Assembly (NCBI RefSeq): GCF_003466125.1
Contig: NZ_QSOC01000001.1
Coordinates: forward strand, 47,622 to 111,621
Direction of reading: 5' to 3'
Origin: Collinsella sp. TM10-22
GTDB lineage: Bacteria; Actinomycetota; Coriobacteriia; Coriobacteriales; Coriobacteriaceae
DNA length: 64,000 bases
Under the pieces are notes generated by a model. That model was given only the letters and a program-made list of their open reading frames with translations. It searched no databases and had not been told where the DNA came from. How positions within the stretch are numbered: position 1 is the stretch's first letter; every line of letters starts with the position of its first letter. Both the position numbers and the translations under genes were made by a program. Shown in pieces: positions 45,404 through 54,820 of the stretch.

Positions 45404-46492
45404 CTAGTCCAGGCGCATGGCGTCGTGGGGGTAGGCGTTGAGAATCTCGACGCCGTTCTCGGTGACCAGGGCAAGGTCCTCGATGCGGACGCCGGTGCGG
45501 CCGGGGAGGTAGATGCCCGGCTCGATGGAGAACGTCATGCCCGGCTCTACGCCCTGCTCGTTGACGAGCGAGACGTCGCCCGGCTCGTGGTCCTGCAGAC
45601 CAATCGAGTGGCCCAAGCGATGCGTAAAGTACTTACCGTAGCCTGCGTCCTCAATCACGTCGCGCGCGGCGCGGTCCAGGTCGCACATGCGCACGCCCGG
45701 TACGATGAGAGCCTCGGCGGCCTCGTTGGCGCGGCGCACGATGTCGTAGATGCGTGTCGTCTCCTCGTCCGGCTCGCCCCAAAAGAACGTGCGCGTCATA
45801 TCCGAGCAGTAGTTGCGGTGACGTCCGCCAATATCGAACAGCACCACGTCGCCGCGCTTGAGTACGGTGTTGTCGGGCTCGTGGTGCGGGTCGCCGGCGT
45901 TGGCGCCAAAGCTCACGATGGGCGGAAAGCTAAAGCTCTCGCAGCCATGCTTGCGATACAGGCCGAGCATCTGGTCGGCAATCTCGCGCTCTGTCACGCC
46001 TTCGTGGACGAGTTTGATCGCGTCGGCCATCACGGCGTCGTTGGCTGCCGAGGACACGCGCATGAGTTCCTGCTCGGCGGCGTCTTTGTAGGTTCGCGCG
46101 GCGGTCACGGCAAAATCACCCAGGAAAAACTCGCTGGCGGCATGGCGCTCCATGAGCGGCATCAAAAAGCCGGAACGCATGACAGTGTCGATGCCGAGCG
46201 GCTTGGTCGGATCGATCTCGCGAGCGATGGCATCGGTCACGATATCGGTATCGGTGTGGTAGGCAACGCGGGCATTGTCATACTCTGGCAGCTGGTGCAG
46301 GGCGTTGACTAGGATCACCGGCTCGGCGCCGCGCGCGAGCAGCACGCCGCAAAAACGCTCGAACATATCGGCATAAAAGCCGGTCAGGTAATAGATCGAC
46401 CACGGGTCGTTTACGAGCAGCTGTGCGCCGGGGTGCTGCGCTTCGAGTGTATCGAGCACGCACGCCACACGCTGGTCATCGACATGTGCCAT
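45404..46492 (-). CDS. M24-family Xaa-Pro peptidase
   Basis: The 362-residue protein has an N-terminal creatinase-like domain (residues 1-130) and a C-terminal pita-bread fold. The metal ligands are visible: two aspartates in VLFDIGGRHRNYCSDMTRTF, histidine in RLGHSIGLQDHE, and glutamates in SIEPGIYLPG and VRIEDLALV. It removes N-terminal residues before proline or cleaves Xaa-Pro dipeptides in the cytosol. ATG 46492 follows GAAAGGATGTTTC; a longer reading goes through tandem repeats and is rejected. Confidence 0.9.
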   Translation of the reverse strand: MAHVDDQRVACVLDTLEAQHPGAQLLVNDPWSIYYLTGFYADMFERFCGVLLARGAEPVILVNALHQLPEYDNARVAYHTDTDIVTDAIAREIDPTKPLGIDTVMRSGFLMPLMERHAASEFFLGDFAVTAARTYKDAAEQELMRVSSAANDAVMADAIKLVHEGVTEREIADQMLGLYRKHGCESFSFPPIVSFGANAGDPHHEPDNTVLKRGDVVLFDIGGRHRNYCSDMTRTFFWGEPDEETTRIYDIVRRANEAAEALIVPGVRMCDLDRAARDVIEDAGYGKYFTHRLGHSIGLQDHEPGDVSLVNEQGVEPGMTFSIEPGIYLPGRTGVRIEDLALVTENGVEILNAYPHDAMRLD

Positions 46493-46530
46493 GAAACATC
46501 CTTTCGCTAGACTGCCACCATGGTATCCCA

Positions 46531-46608
46531 AGCCCGGCACATAGGGACGTTCCTTTAGCCCGGCAGTTAGGGACGTTCCTTTTATGCCGGCACTTCGGGA
46601 CACTCCTT
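46531..46608. repeat. three tandem 26-bp units
   Basis: Units start at 46531, 46557 and 46583. Units 1 and 2 differ at two or three bases and both contain CCCGGCA and AGGGACGTTCCTTT; unit 3 is more diverged (GCCGGCA, CGGGACACTCCTT). They lie just upstream of the peptidase gene. Confidence 0.8.
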
Positions 46609-46669
46609 GGCATGACCAGCCTATCAAGCAGTAAAAGATGTCAAAAGAGGCCCGTCCCAAATGGGCTGG

Positions 46670-46829
46670 TTTCAAAAGTATGGTGGATTACGGGGCTGGA
46701 CCTGTATTACTTGACCATGGGAAAAATCGCGAAATTAAAACCGCAGGTAGACGGCTTATCAAAAATCGAAAAGTGCCGGCAAGGATGGGGGTCTCCGAAT
46801 TAGCCCCGTAATCCGGCATAGTTTTGAAA
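46670..46829. mobile_element. 160-bp MITE-like element with 28-bp terminal inverted repeats
   Basis: The left end (46670-46697) and right end (46802-46829) are reverse complements over 28 bp with three mismatches; both contain GGATTACGGGGCT. The internal 104 bp have no gene. Size and ends fit a non-autonomous miniature element; no transposase is in the window. Confidence 0.6.
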
Positions 46830-46873
46830 TGGCACTAAAGTAGGCACAATCTAAATACCGATTCCAAGGATAG

Positions 46874-46936
46874 TTGCGGTGGAATAGTTCCTGGATGCCG
46901 GGGTTTTGGCGGAAATCAGGAACTATTTCACCGCAA
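46874..46936. repeat. 20-bp inverted repeat, MITE-like hairpin
   Basis: TTGCGGTGGAATAGTTCCTG (46874-46893) pairs with 46917-46936 with one G-U pair around a 23-nt loop. It lies between the 160-bp element and the fifth 37-bp repeat. Confidence 0.6.
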
Positions 46937-46961
46937 TTGAGGAGGGGCGGGGTGGATGGCG

Positions 46962-46998
46962 GGGTAGCTAAAAGAGCCCCGTCCCAAATTAGCTACTC
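46962..46998. repeat. 37-bp palindromic repeat, copy 5
   Basis: GGGTAGCTAA and the central CCCCGTCCC block match; the last bases read TTAGCTACTC. Its right end overlaps the stop codon of the DUF1667 gene (46993-46995). With the elements at 46531, 46670 and 46874 it fills the 500-bp gap 46493-46992. Confidence 0.88.
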
Positions 46999-47385
46999 GA
47001 TGTCCATGCTGGCGATTAGGTTGATGTTGGTGTCTAGGAGGTTCTCCAGCACGACGTCTCCCATGCGGATGGGGGCGTTGACGACTAGGCCTCGGATGAG
47101 ATTCATGGCTTGGGCGTGGAGTTCTAGCGGGATGGCTTCGGATGTGCGCACGGGGAGCAGGGCTTCGTCGCTGCCGGAGACGGCCACGGTCGTCGTGAGC
47201 ACGCGCATAGGGCAGGTGAGCTCCTGATGTGCGAACTTATCGCCGCGCGGGCAGTTGTTGCCGGTTGCGGAGCGCACTTCCACCACGGCGCCATTGGCGT
47301 CGCGCTCCACCTTTACGGTCAGAAGGCATTCGGATGGACAGGTCGTGCAGTTGAACTGCAGCGTTTCGATCACGTTATCGCTCAT
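46993..47385 (-). CDS. DUF1667 protein
   Basis: The 130-residue protein has the cysteine pattern of DUF1667: FNCTTCPSEC near residue 12 and NNCPRGDKFAHQE and TCPMRVL following, which may bind a metal or Fe-S centre. DUF1667 genes are regularly found beside glycerol-3-phosphate dehydrogenase-like flavoproteins (for example TM1434 in Thermotoga). Here it is the last gene of a three-gene unit, 3 bp after the oxidoreductase. Its role, perhaps in electron transfer, is inferred. The stop overlaps a 37-bp repeat. Confidence 0.88.
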   Translation of the reverse strand: MSDNVIETLQFNCTTCPSECLLTVKVERDANGAVVEVRSATGNNCPRGDKFAHQELTCPMRVLTTTVAVSGSDEALLPVRTSEAIPLELHAQAMNLIRGLVVNAPIRMGDVVLENLLDTNINLIASMDIE

Positions 47386-47388
47386 AGT

Positions 47389-48741
47389 CTATGCCTCCTC
47401 GACGGGATCGACGGACAGGACTATCTCGTTGGCGCCCAGGTCGAGCGCTTGCTGGATGACTTTCGCCGGTAGTGGGAAACTCTCCATAACGCTCGGCTTA
47501 AACGCGCGGACCTTGCCTGCAAGCAGTTCCTCGTCGCCTGCCAGAATACGCACGCGGGCGGTATCGACCGGTCGGCGTACGCGGAAGTTGAGCTTGGTGA
47601 GCGCCACAGCCGTAATGCGTCCCGGCAGCGTGTAGCCCGCGATGCCGGCTGGGGAGACCGTGAGCTCGCAGTCCGAAACGGCGCCCGCGCCGGTCTCCAA
47701 CGCCCACGCCGCCGCAGCCGCACCGGCGCGCTCGGACTCGGTTGTCACGTTGTCGGCCAGGTCGTGCACGTGCAGCACGTTGCCGCACGCAAAGATGCCC
47801 GGCACGCCCGTCTGCAGGCTCTGGTCCACCACGGCGCCGCGTGTGCGTGGGTCCAGCTCCACGCTCGCGGCAACCGAAAGCTCGTTCTCGGGAATCAGGC
47901 CCACCGAAAGCAGTAACGTGTCGCACGGAACAACGCGCTCGGTCCCCGGAATGGGCGCCAGGCGCTCGCCGACCTGACTCACCTCGACGGCTTCCACGCG
48001 ATCGTGCCCAATTACACGCGTCACGGTGGTGGACAGGTGCAGCGGAATGCCAAAGTCGTCCAGACAGTTCTTCACATTGCGGCGCAGCCCGTTGGCGTAC
48101 GGCATGAGCTCGTACACACCCTCGACCGAAATCCCCTCGAGCGTGCAGCGACGTGCCATGATCAGCCCGATGTCGCCCGAACCCAAAATGACGGCGCGCG
48201 AGCCGGGCTTGAGGTTTTCGATATTGATGTATCGCTGCGCCAAGCCGGCCGAAAATACGCCGGCGGGGCGGCTACCGGGAATTTTGATCTCGCTTCGGGT
48301 GCGCTCGCGGCAGCCCATGGCAAGGACGACCGCTCGCCCGGTGAGCTGTAGCATGCCGGCAGGGCTCATGAGCGTGACGGTATGGACTGCGGTGGCTCCC
48401 GTCGGCTCGCCTGAATCAATCCCAATTACCATGCTGTTCAGGAGCAGCGCAATGTCGGTTGCGTGCACCTGGTCGATAAAGCGCTGCGCGTACTCGGGAC
48501 CGGTGAGCTCTTGCTTAAAGTGCGACAGGCCAAAGCCGGGGTGGATGCACTGGCGGAGGATGCCGCCCAGGTGCTGCTCGCGCTCCACGATGGCCACGCG
48601 TGCTCTGGCCTTATGAGCGGCAAGCGCGGCCGCCATGCCGGCAGGTCCGCCACCGATAACGACCACGTCGAACGCTTGCGTCTGCACTGCCGCTACGGCT
48701 TCTGCCCCTGTGCGTTCGTCGCGCATATCAAACGTCGCCAT
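47389..48741 (-). CDS. FAD/NAD(P)-dependent oxidoreductase of the glp-type operon
   Basis: The 450-residue pyridine nucleotide-disulfide oxidoreductase-like flavoprotein has the FAD motif VVVIGGGPAGMAAALAAH near residue 25, a second Rossmann motif AVILGSGDIGLIMARR, and FACGNVLHVHD for the FAD ribityl. The CIHPGFGLSHF segment is typical of the partner of GlpA-like dehydrogenases (TM1433 type). It likely accepts electrons from the upstream flavoprotein. It begins 1 bp after the upstream stop, so coupling is tight. Confidence 0.88.
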   Translation of the reverse strand: MATFDMRDERTGAEAVAAVQTQAFDVVVIGGGPAGMAAALAAHKARARVAIVEREQHLGGILRQCIHPGFGLSHFKQELTGPEYAQRFIDQVHATDIALLLNSMVIGIDSGEPTGATAVHTVTLMSPAGMLQLTGRAVVLAMGCRERTRSEIKIPGSRPAGVFSAGLAQRYINIENLKPGSRAVILGSGDIGLIMARRCTLEGISVEGVYELMPYANGLRRNVKNCLDDFGIPLHLSTTVTRVIGHDRVEAVEVSQVGERLAPIPGTERVVPCDTLLLSVGLIPENELSVAASVELDPRTRGAVVDQSLQTGVPGIFACGNVLHVHDLADNVTTESERAGAAAAAWALETGAGAVSDCELTVSPAGIAGYTLPGRITAVALTKLNFRVRRPVDTARVRILAGDEELLAGKVRAFKPSVMESFPLPAKVIQQALDLGANEIVLSVDPVEEA

Positions 48742-48742
48742 C

Positions 48743-50197
48743 CTAGCGCACCCCCTTCAAAGGTCCCTCGACCAGCCAGGAGCCGGCGTCCTCCAGTAAT
48801 ACCTCGCTGGGGTCGCAGTCCAGCTCTCGGGCAAGAATCGCCACCACACGGCTCTGGCAAAAACCGCTCTGGCACCGACCCATGCCGGCGCGGCAGCGGC
48901 GCTTGACACCCTCGACCGAAACTGCGCCCGGCTGGCGTCGGATCGCGGCCACAATCTCGGCCTCGGGCACCGTCTCGCAGCGGCAGACAATCTGTCCCCA
49001 CGTGGGATCGGACTCGATGAGCTCTTCCTTGCGCGCCAGCGGTGCGCGGTCAAAGTCGTCCGGTGCGCGGCGAATTGGGTTCCAGTCTGCCCGCTCGTGC
49101 AGCTCCACGCCCGCCTTGCGCATCACACACTCCATGCGCTCGGCAATGGCCGGCGCGCTTGCCACACCCGGCGACTGAATGCCCGCCGCCTGGAAAAGCC
49201 CCGGCACCACGGCTGACTGTCCAATAAAGAAGTCGTTCGTTCCCTGAATGACCGGACGCCCGCCGGCAAATGCGCGCACCACGCGGCGCGTGTCCAGATC
49301 GGGCACCAGCTTGCGCGCGCCGGTCAGCAGCGCGTTCACATCGCTCGCATAGGTCTGCGTGTCGCCCGGCTCACGCACGGCAGCCGTGGCGGTGATCACG
49401 GTGTTGCCGTGGACCGTGCCCGTGACGATAACGCCCTTGGACAACGGCGTGGGCACGGGGTAGAGCGGCATAAGCGCACGCGGCTCCTTGTCCAGCACCA
49501 CGATGTTGCCCTGACGCCAGACCATCTGGAACTCCTCGGCGCCCGCCATATGCGAGATGTCGGCGGCGCCGTTGCCCGCGGCGTTGATCAGGTAGCGGCA
49601 GCGCACGCTGCCAGCAGGGGTCGCCAGCGTAAAGCGCGCGTCGTCGCCCGAGCCTGCGACTTCAATCGCCTCCACCGGTGCGGAGCGCATAAACGTCACC
49701 CCGTTGGCCACGGCGTTCTCCAGCGCGGCGATGGCAACCTCAAACGGGTCGACAAAGCCAGTGGAGGGGCACCACAACGCGCACGTTGCATCGGCACTGG
49801 CGCGCGGCTCTAATTCGTGGATGCGGTCGGGTCCGATGATCGACAGCTCGGGCACGCCGTTGGCAAGGCCGTTGCACCGCAGCTGCTCCAGATGCGCGCG
49901 GTCCTCGTCGTTAAAGCCCAACACCATCGATCCGGTGCGACGGAACAAAAAGCCCAGCTCCTGCGCCCACGTACCGTACAGCTCACAACCACGAGCGTTG
50001 ACCTGGGCCTTAACCGTGCCCGGCGCCGGATCGTAGCCAGCGTGCACCAGGCCGCCGTTGGCCTTCGACGCGCCCAGCGCAATATCGTTAGCCGCCTCGA
50101 CCACGCAAATGGACAGGTCATAGCGCGCGAGCTGCCGCGCGATGGCGCATCCGGTGATGCCCGCGCCGACAATCGCGATATCAAACGTTTCTGTCAC
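48743..50197 (-). CDS. GlpA-like glycerol-3-phosphate dehydrogenase with BFD [2Fe-2S] domain
   Basis: The 484-residue protein has the DAO-family FAD motif DIAIVGAGITGCAIARQLA at residues 6-24, and KANGGLVHAGYD. The C-terminal BFD-like Fe-S domain has cysteines in VCRCETV and KRRCRAGMGRCQSGFCQ. This matches anaerobic glycerol-3-phosphate dehydrogenase subunit A and its relatives. Together with the next flavoprotein and DUF1667 it forms an operon for electron transfer from glycerol 3-phosphate or a related hydroxy acid. No glpK is present here. Confidence 0.85.
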   Translation of the reverse strand: MTETFDIAIVGAGITGCAIARQLARYDLSICVVEAANDIALGASKANGGLVHAGYDPAPGTVKAQVNARGCELYGTWAQELGFLFRRTGSMVLGFNDEDRAHLEQLRCNGLANGVPELSIIGPDRIHELEPRASADATCALWCPSTGFVDPFEVAIAALENAVANGVTFMRSAPVEAIEVAGSGDDARFTLATPAGSVRCRYLINAAGNGAADISHMAGAEEFQMVWRQGNIVVLDKEPRALMPLYPVPTPLSKGVIVTGTVHGNTVITATAAVREPGDTQTYASDVNALLTGARKLVPDLDTRRVVRAFAGGRPVIQGTNDFFIGQSAVVPGLFQAAGIQSPGVASAPAIAERMECVMRKAGVELHERADWNPIRRAPDDFDRAPLARKEELIESDPTWGQIVCRCETVPEAEIVAAIRRQPGAVSVEGVKRRCRAGMGRCQSGFCQSRVVAILARELDCDPSEVLLEDAGSWLVEGPLKGVR

Positions 50198-50301
50198 AGT
50201 GCCTCCCAGACGAGTTGACAGGCTGTCAATAAGACTATCCTACGGTCTGCACACCCTCAGTGCGGCGGCAATGCGGCGAACAGCCCCGCTGTACCCGCTA
50301 A

Positions 50302-50503
50302 CGGCAGACGAGGGGAGACTCAGTAACGTCGATAACCTCGTCTGCCGACAGCTACGGCAACCGTTTGTCTCGACCTGTAACAGTAAGAGAGGAATTACGG
50401 TCCTACGTGTTACAGATCGAGATTGAAGTTGGGGAGGGGCCCCTGCGTCTCGATCTGTAACACCTAGACCCGGATTCCGCTTCCACCAGTTACAGATTGA
50501 GAT
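50302..50503. repeat. inverted repeats and four copies of a 15-bp motif upstream of the glp-type operon
   Basis: CGGCAGACGAGG (50302-50313) pairs with CCTCGTCTGCCG (50336-50347). A motif TGTTACAGATCGAGA occurs four times in alternating orientation: inverted at 50368-50382, direct at 50407-50422, inverted at 50448-50463, direct at 50488-50503, with one to three changes. Copies 2 and 3 form a perfect 16-bp stem. It occupies most of the 405-bp gap between divergent genes, so it may be an operator array or MITE debris. Confidence 0.7.
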
Positions 50504-50602
50504 GTTTGTGTCCGCGCCAGCCCCGCCCCTAGCCGTGGTCCCATATAAACAAACCCCGTGGTAAACTTGACCATACTGTAAATATTCCGAAAGGTACCCG
50601 TA

Positions 50603-51034
50603 ATGTCCAAGTACATCTCCGAGCTCATGTCGCCGCAGCTCATGGGCGTCGTCTATGCCTTCGTTGGCTTTATCATCGCCCTGTATGTGCTGTCGGTCGT
50701 CTATGTGTTCATCGACGCTCGCCGCCGCGGCGCCAGCGCCTACGTGGCATGGGGCATCATCGCCCTCATCCCGTTTGTAGGCCTCATCGCCTACCTGGTC
50801 CTGCGCCCGCACTCCTATGCGTCCGACCGCGAGGAGCAGGAGCTGGACATGGCCCTGCGCGAGCGCCAACTTGCCCAGTACGGCACCTGCCCGCAGTGCG
50901 GCGCGCCCATCGAGAAGGACTTCGTCGTCTGCCCGGTGTGCGACACCCAGGTTCGCAACGTATGCCCCAGCTGCCATCGCCCGCTCGATGCGCACTGGAA
51001 GGTCTGCCCCTACTGCCGAACTCGCATTCAGTAG
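50603..51034 (+). CDS. membrane-anchored double zinc-ribbon protein
   Basis: The 143-residue protein has two N-terminal membrane helices (about residues 12-37 and 46-66), resembling a PLD nuclease N-terminal (PLDc_N) hairpin. A cytosolic double zinc ribbon with four CxxC pairs follows: CPQCGAP, CPVCDTQ, CPSCHRP, CPYCRTR. ATG 50603 has GAAAGGTACCCGTA upstream. Function is unknown; zinc binding is clear from the cysteines. Confidence 0.82.
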   Translation: MSKYISELMSPQLMGVVYAFVGFIIALYVLSVVYVFIDARRRGASAYVAWGIIALIPFVGLIAYLVLRPHSYASDREEQELDMALRERQLAQYGTCPQCGAPIEKDFVVCPVCDTQVRNVCPSCHRPLDAHWKVCPYCRTRIQ

Positions 51035-51134
51035 CGCATCCATCGCCGGGCCGGCCGCAAGCCACGGGCACCGCGCATCCCGTGCGAGCCACACGCGCAA
51101 CCCGCCCCACACGATGAAGCATGCGTAGAAAATC

Positions 51135-51163
51135 GCCCGCCGTGCCATTAAGGTGCGGCGGGC
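51135..51163 (+). terminator. hairpin after the zinc-ribbon gene
   Basis: GCCCGCCG (51135-51142) pairs with CGGCGGGC (51156-51163), with an inner TGCC/GGTG. No T-run follows. Confidence 0.5.
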
Positions 51164-51165
51164 GC

Positions 51166-51238
51166 TTGTATACCAAGGCAACCTGCCTATAATGATGCAA
51201 GTCAAAAACGCCGAGCGCATAGCACGCACTTGCATCAG
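51166..51238 (+). promoter_or_regulatory. thrS promoter and leader hairpin
   Basis: TTGTAT (51166-51171) and TATAAT (51188-51193) are 16 bp apart. TGATGCAAGT (51193-51202) pairs perfectly with ACTTGCATCA (51229-51238), so a 10-bp stem forms at the very 5' end of the transcript, 26 nt before the start codon. ThrRS controls its own mRNA through tRNA-like leader folds in some bacteria; whether this hairpin does so is inference. Confidence 0.55.
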
Positions 51239-51263
51239 GCATCCGAGAGGAGAAAACATACCC

Positions 51264-53027
<1,764 letters not shown>

Positions 53028-53050
53028 GGCAAACTTCACAACAATTAACA

Positions 53051-53087
53051 AAGGCGACCGTCCACAAAGGGCGGTCGCCTTTTTTCA
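53051..53087 (+). terminator. thrS terminator
   Basis: AAGGCGACCG (53051-53060) pairs with CGGTCGCCTT (53072-53081), followed by TTTTTC. A second weaker hairpin with T7 lies at 53099-53127. Confidence 0.9.
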
Positions 53088-53135
53088 TGACGAAATTAGA
53101 AAAGCAGCTGGTTGAGCGGCTTTTTTTGTTGCACA

Positions 53136-53266
53136 AAAAGGTACAGGTTTTTATAGAGGGGTATGGAGATGTACCTACTAGCAGTACATTTTGCGTAATC
53201 TGGGCAAACGCTGATTAATTGCTCGTATAATGTCGTCAGTCGAAAGATACAAAAACCTGTACTTTT
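53136..53266 (+). promoter_or_regulatory. inverted-repeat-flanked promoter region of the polysaccharide operon
   Basis: AAAAGGTACAGGTTTTT (53136-53152) is matched in reverse complement by AAAAACCTGTACTTTT (53251-53266), one base shorter. Between them lie a palindrome ATGTAC/GTACAT (53169-53174 with 53184-53189) and TATAAT (53226-53231) without a good -35. The region starts the LoaP-headed operon; the arrangement suggests a binding site or leader structure. The rest of the 326-bp gap holds the thrS terminators. Confidence 0.5.
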
Positions 53267-53353
53267 GCGACTGCGCCTAGCTGCGAGCGAGAAGCCTGTT
53301 CTAAACGCCCCTGCATTTGCGTGCATCGCAAAGCCAAAAGAGGGGGCGAGAAC

Positions 53354-53944
53354 ATGGAACAGACGGCACGGCGCCAAGAGCAGTTGCCGGGCGCTTTTAA
53401 CGGCGCCACCATCAACAGCCAACACGGCCGCGTCCGCTGGTATCTGGTCCACACCCCCAACGGTAAAGAGCGTGAGACCTGCGAAAAGGTCCGCCGCATT
53501 ATCCCGCACGAGCTGATGCAGGACGCTTTTGTGATGCAAAAGGAGTTCTGGTTTAAGCGGGATGGCGCCTGGTCGCTCCAAACCAAACCTATGTACAAGG
53601 AATATTTCTTCGTCGCCACGCACGATGCCGCTTCTCTCGATAGGGCCCTGGCTCAGCTGAGCTTTGGCTGCCGCATCGCCGGCAGTAGGGAGCGGGCGTA
53701 CATGCCCATGCCGGACGATGCGCAGGACTGGTACCGCAGCGTGCTGGACGATGACGGCGTGGTACGCAACAGCGTCGCGCGCATAGAAGACGGCGTACTG
53801 CACATAGAACAGGGTCCCTTGGTGGGGCAAGAGGCCCGAGTTAAAAAGATCGACCGTCATAAGCGCTGGTGCCTGGTGGACGTAGGCGAAGGCGACTCCG
53901 CATTTAGGGAGCTGCTTGCGCTCGACGTGCCCAGCAAAACGTAA
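53354..53944 (+). CDS. LoaP/UpxY-type NusG-like antiterminator
   Basis: The 196-residue protein has a NusG N-terminal domain (RWYLVHTPNGKERETCEKV near residue 29; PMYKEYFFVAT) and a C-terminal KOW-like part (GPLVGQEARVKKIDRHKRW). NusG paralogues at the head of capsule operons prevent premature termination over long operons (LoaP, UpxY, RfaH type). It precedes the polysaccharide genes on the same strand, and antitermination of that operon is the likely role. ATG 53354 has GAGGGGGCGAGAAC upstream. Confidence 0.87.
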   Translation: MEQTARRQEQLPGAFNGATINSQHGRVRWYLVHTPNGKERETCEKVRRIIPHELMQDAFVMQKEFWFKRDGAWSLQTKPMYKEYFFVATHDAASLDRALAQLSFGCRIAGSRERAYMPMPDDAQDWYRSVLDDDGVVRNSVARIEDGVLHIEQGPLVGQEARVKKIDRHKRWCLVDVGEGDSAFRELLALDVPSKT

Positions 53945-54025
53945 GGGAGACGTTGCACCGGCAAATCATTCGTTTTTTGAATTCATGGACGAGGGGTTCC
54001 TAGGGACAGGGACGTAAGTTTTATC

Positions 54026-54817
54026 GTGACTGCTAATAAAGAAGTGACAGAGAGCAATGCGCCCGTAGGGGCGGCGCTGATTGCTCAGGCCATGGACCGG
54101 CGTGAAGGCGCCGGTCGATATAAGGCCATGCAATCCATCATGGACTGGGACAACTCGCGCCTTGCCTACCGCGCCGTCAAGCGCGCCTTCGACATCGTGT
54201 TCAGCGGTTGTGTGCTGGCCGTCATCGCCATTCCGAGCCTGATTTTGGCTGCGGCCATCCGCCTGGAGAGCGCGGGCAACCCCTTCTATAGCCAGATCCG
54301 CGTGGGCCAGACCCGACCCGACGGCAGCCTGACTACCTTCCGCATGTGGAAGTTCCGCAGCATGTACAAGGACGCCGACGAGCGTCTCGCCGAGCTCAAG
54401 GAGCAGAACGAGATCGCCGGCGCCATGTTCAAGATGAAGGACGACCCGCGCGTCACCAGGATCGGGAGGTTCATCCGCAAGCACTCCATCGACGAGTTCC
54501 CGCAGTTCCTCAATGTGTTCCTGGGCCAGATGTCAGTCGTGGGCCCGCGCCCGCCGCTGCCGAACGAGGTCGCGGAGTACACCGAGTACGACCTGCAGCG
54601 CCTGGCCGTAAAGCCTGGGATCACCGGCTGGTGGCAGGTGACGGAGCGCAACGATACCGACTTCGACGGCATGGTCCGCCGCGATCTTGAGTACATCGCT
54701 AAGCGCGGTGTGGCCACCGACCTGAAGATCGTAGCGCTCACGGTCGTCGAAATGATAACGGGGGGGGGGTGCCTGCTAGAGGCATCTCCCGAGACTTTTT
54801 CGTTGGCGGGGTGCTAG
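54026..54817 (+). CDS. undecaprenyl-phosphate sugar phosphotransferase 1 (with G10 tract near 3' end)
   Basis: This membrane enzyme moves a sugar-1-phosphate onto undecaprenyl phosphate to start a repeat unit. The protein has one N-terminal helix (KRAFDIVFSGCVLAVIAIPS), KFRSMYKDADERL, RVTRIGRFIRKHSIDEFPQF and VVGPRPPLPNEV, the bacterial sugar transferase core. A run of ten G (54760-54769) lies 15 codons before the stop. With nine G the frame would end ITGGGAC at TAG 54777, the usual family ending; as written it runs 13 residues further. GTG 54026 is the start with a weak ribosome site; ATG 54092 is an alternative. Confidence 0.85.
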   Translation: MTANKEVTESNAPVGAALIAQAMDRREGAGRYKAMQSIMDWDNSRLAYRAVKRAFDIVFSGCVLAVIAIPSLILAAAIRLESAGNPFYSQIRVGQTRPDGSLTTFRMWKFRSMYKDADERLAELKEQNEIAGAMFKMKDDPRVTRIGRFIRKHSIDEFPQFLNVFLGQMSVVGPRPPLPNEVAEYTEYDLQRLAVKPGITGWWQVTERNDTDFDGMVRRDLEYIAKRGVATDLKIVALTVVEMITGGGCLLEASPETFSLAGC

Positions 54818-54820
54818 CCC

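Noticed and set aside
50302..50503. CRISPR-like array
   Set aside because: The units alternate in orientation and spacing is uneven, and there are no cas genes. The tandem repeats at 46531-46608 have no spacers either.
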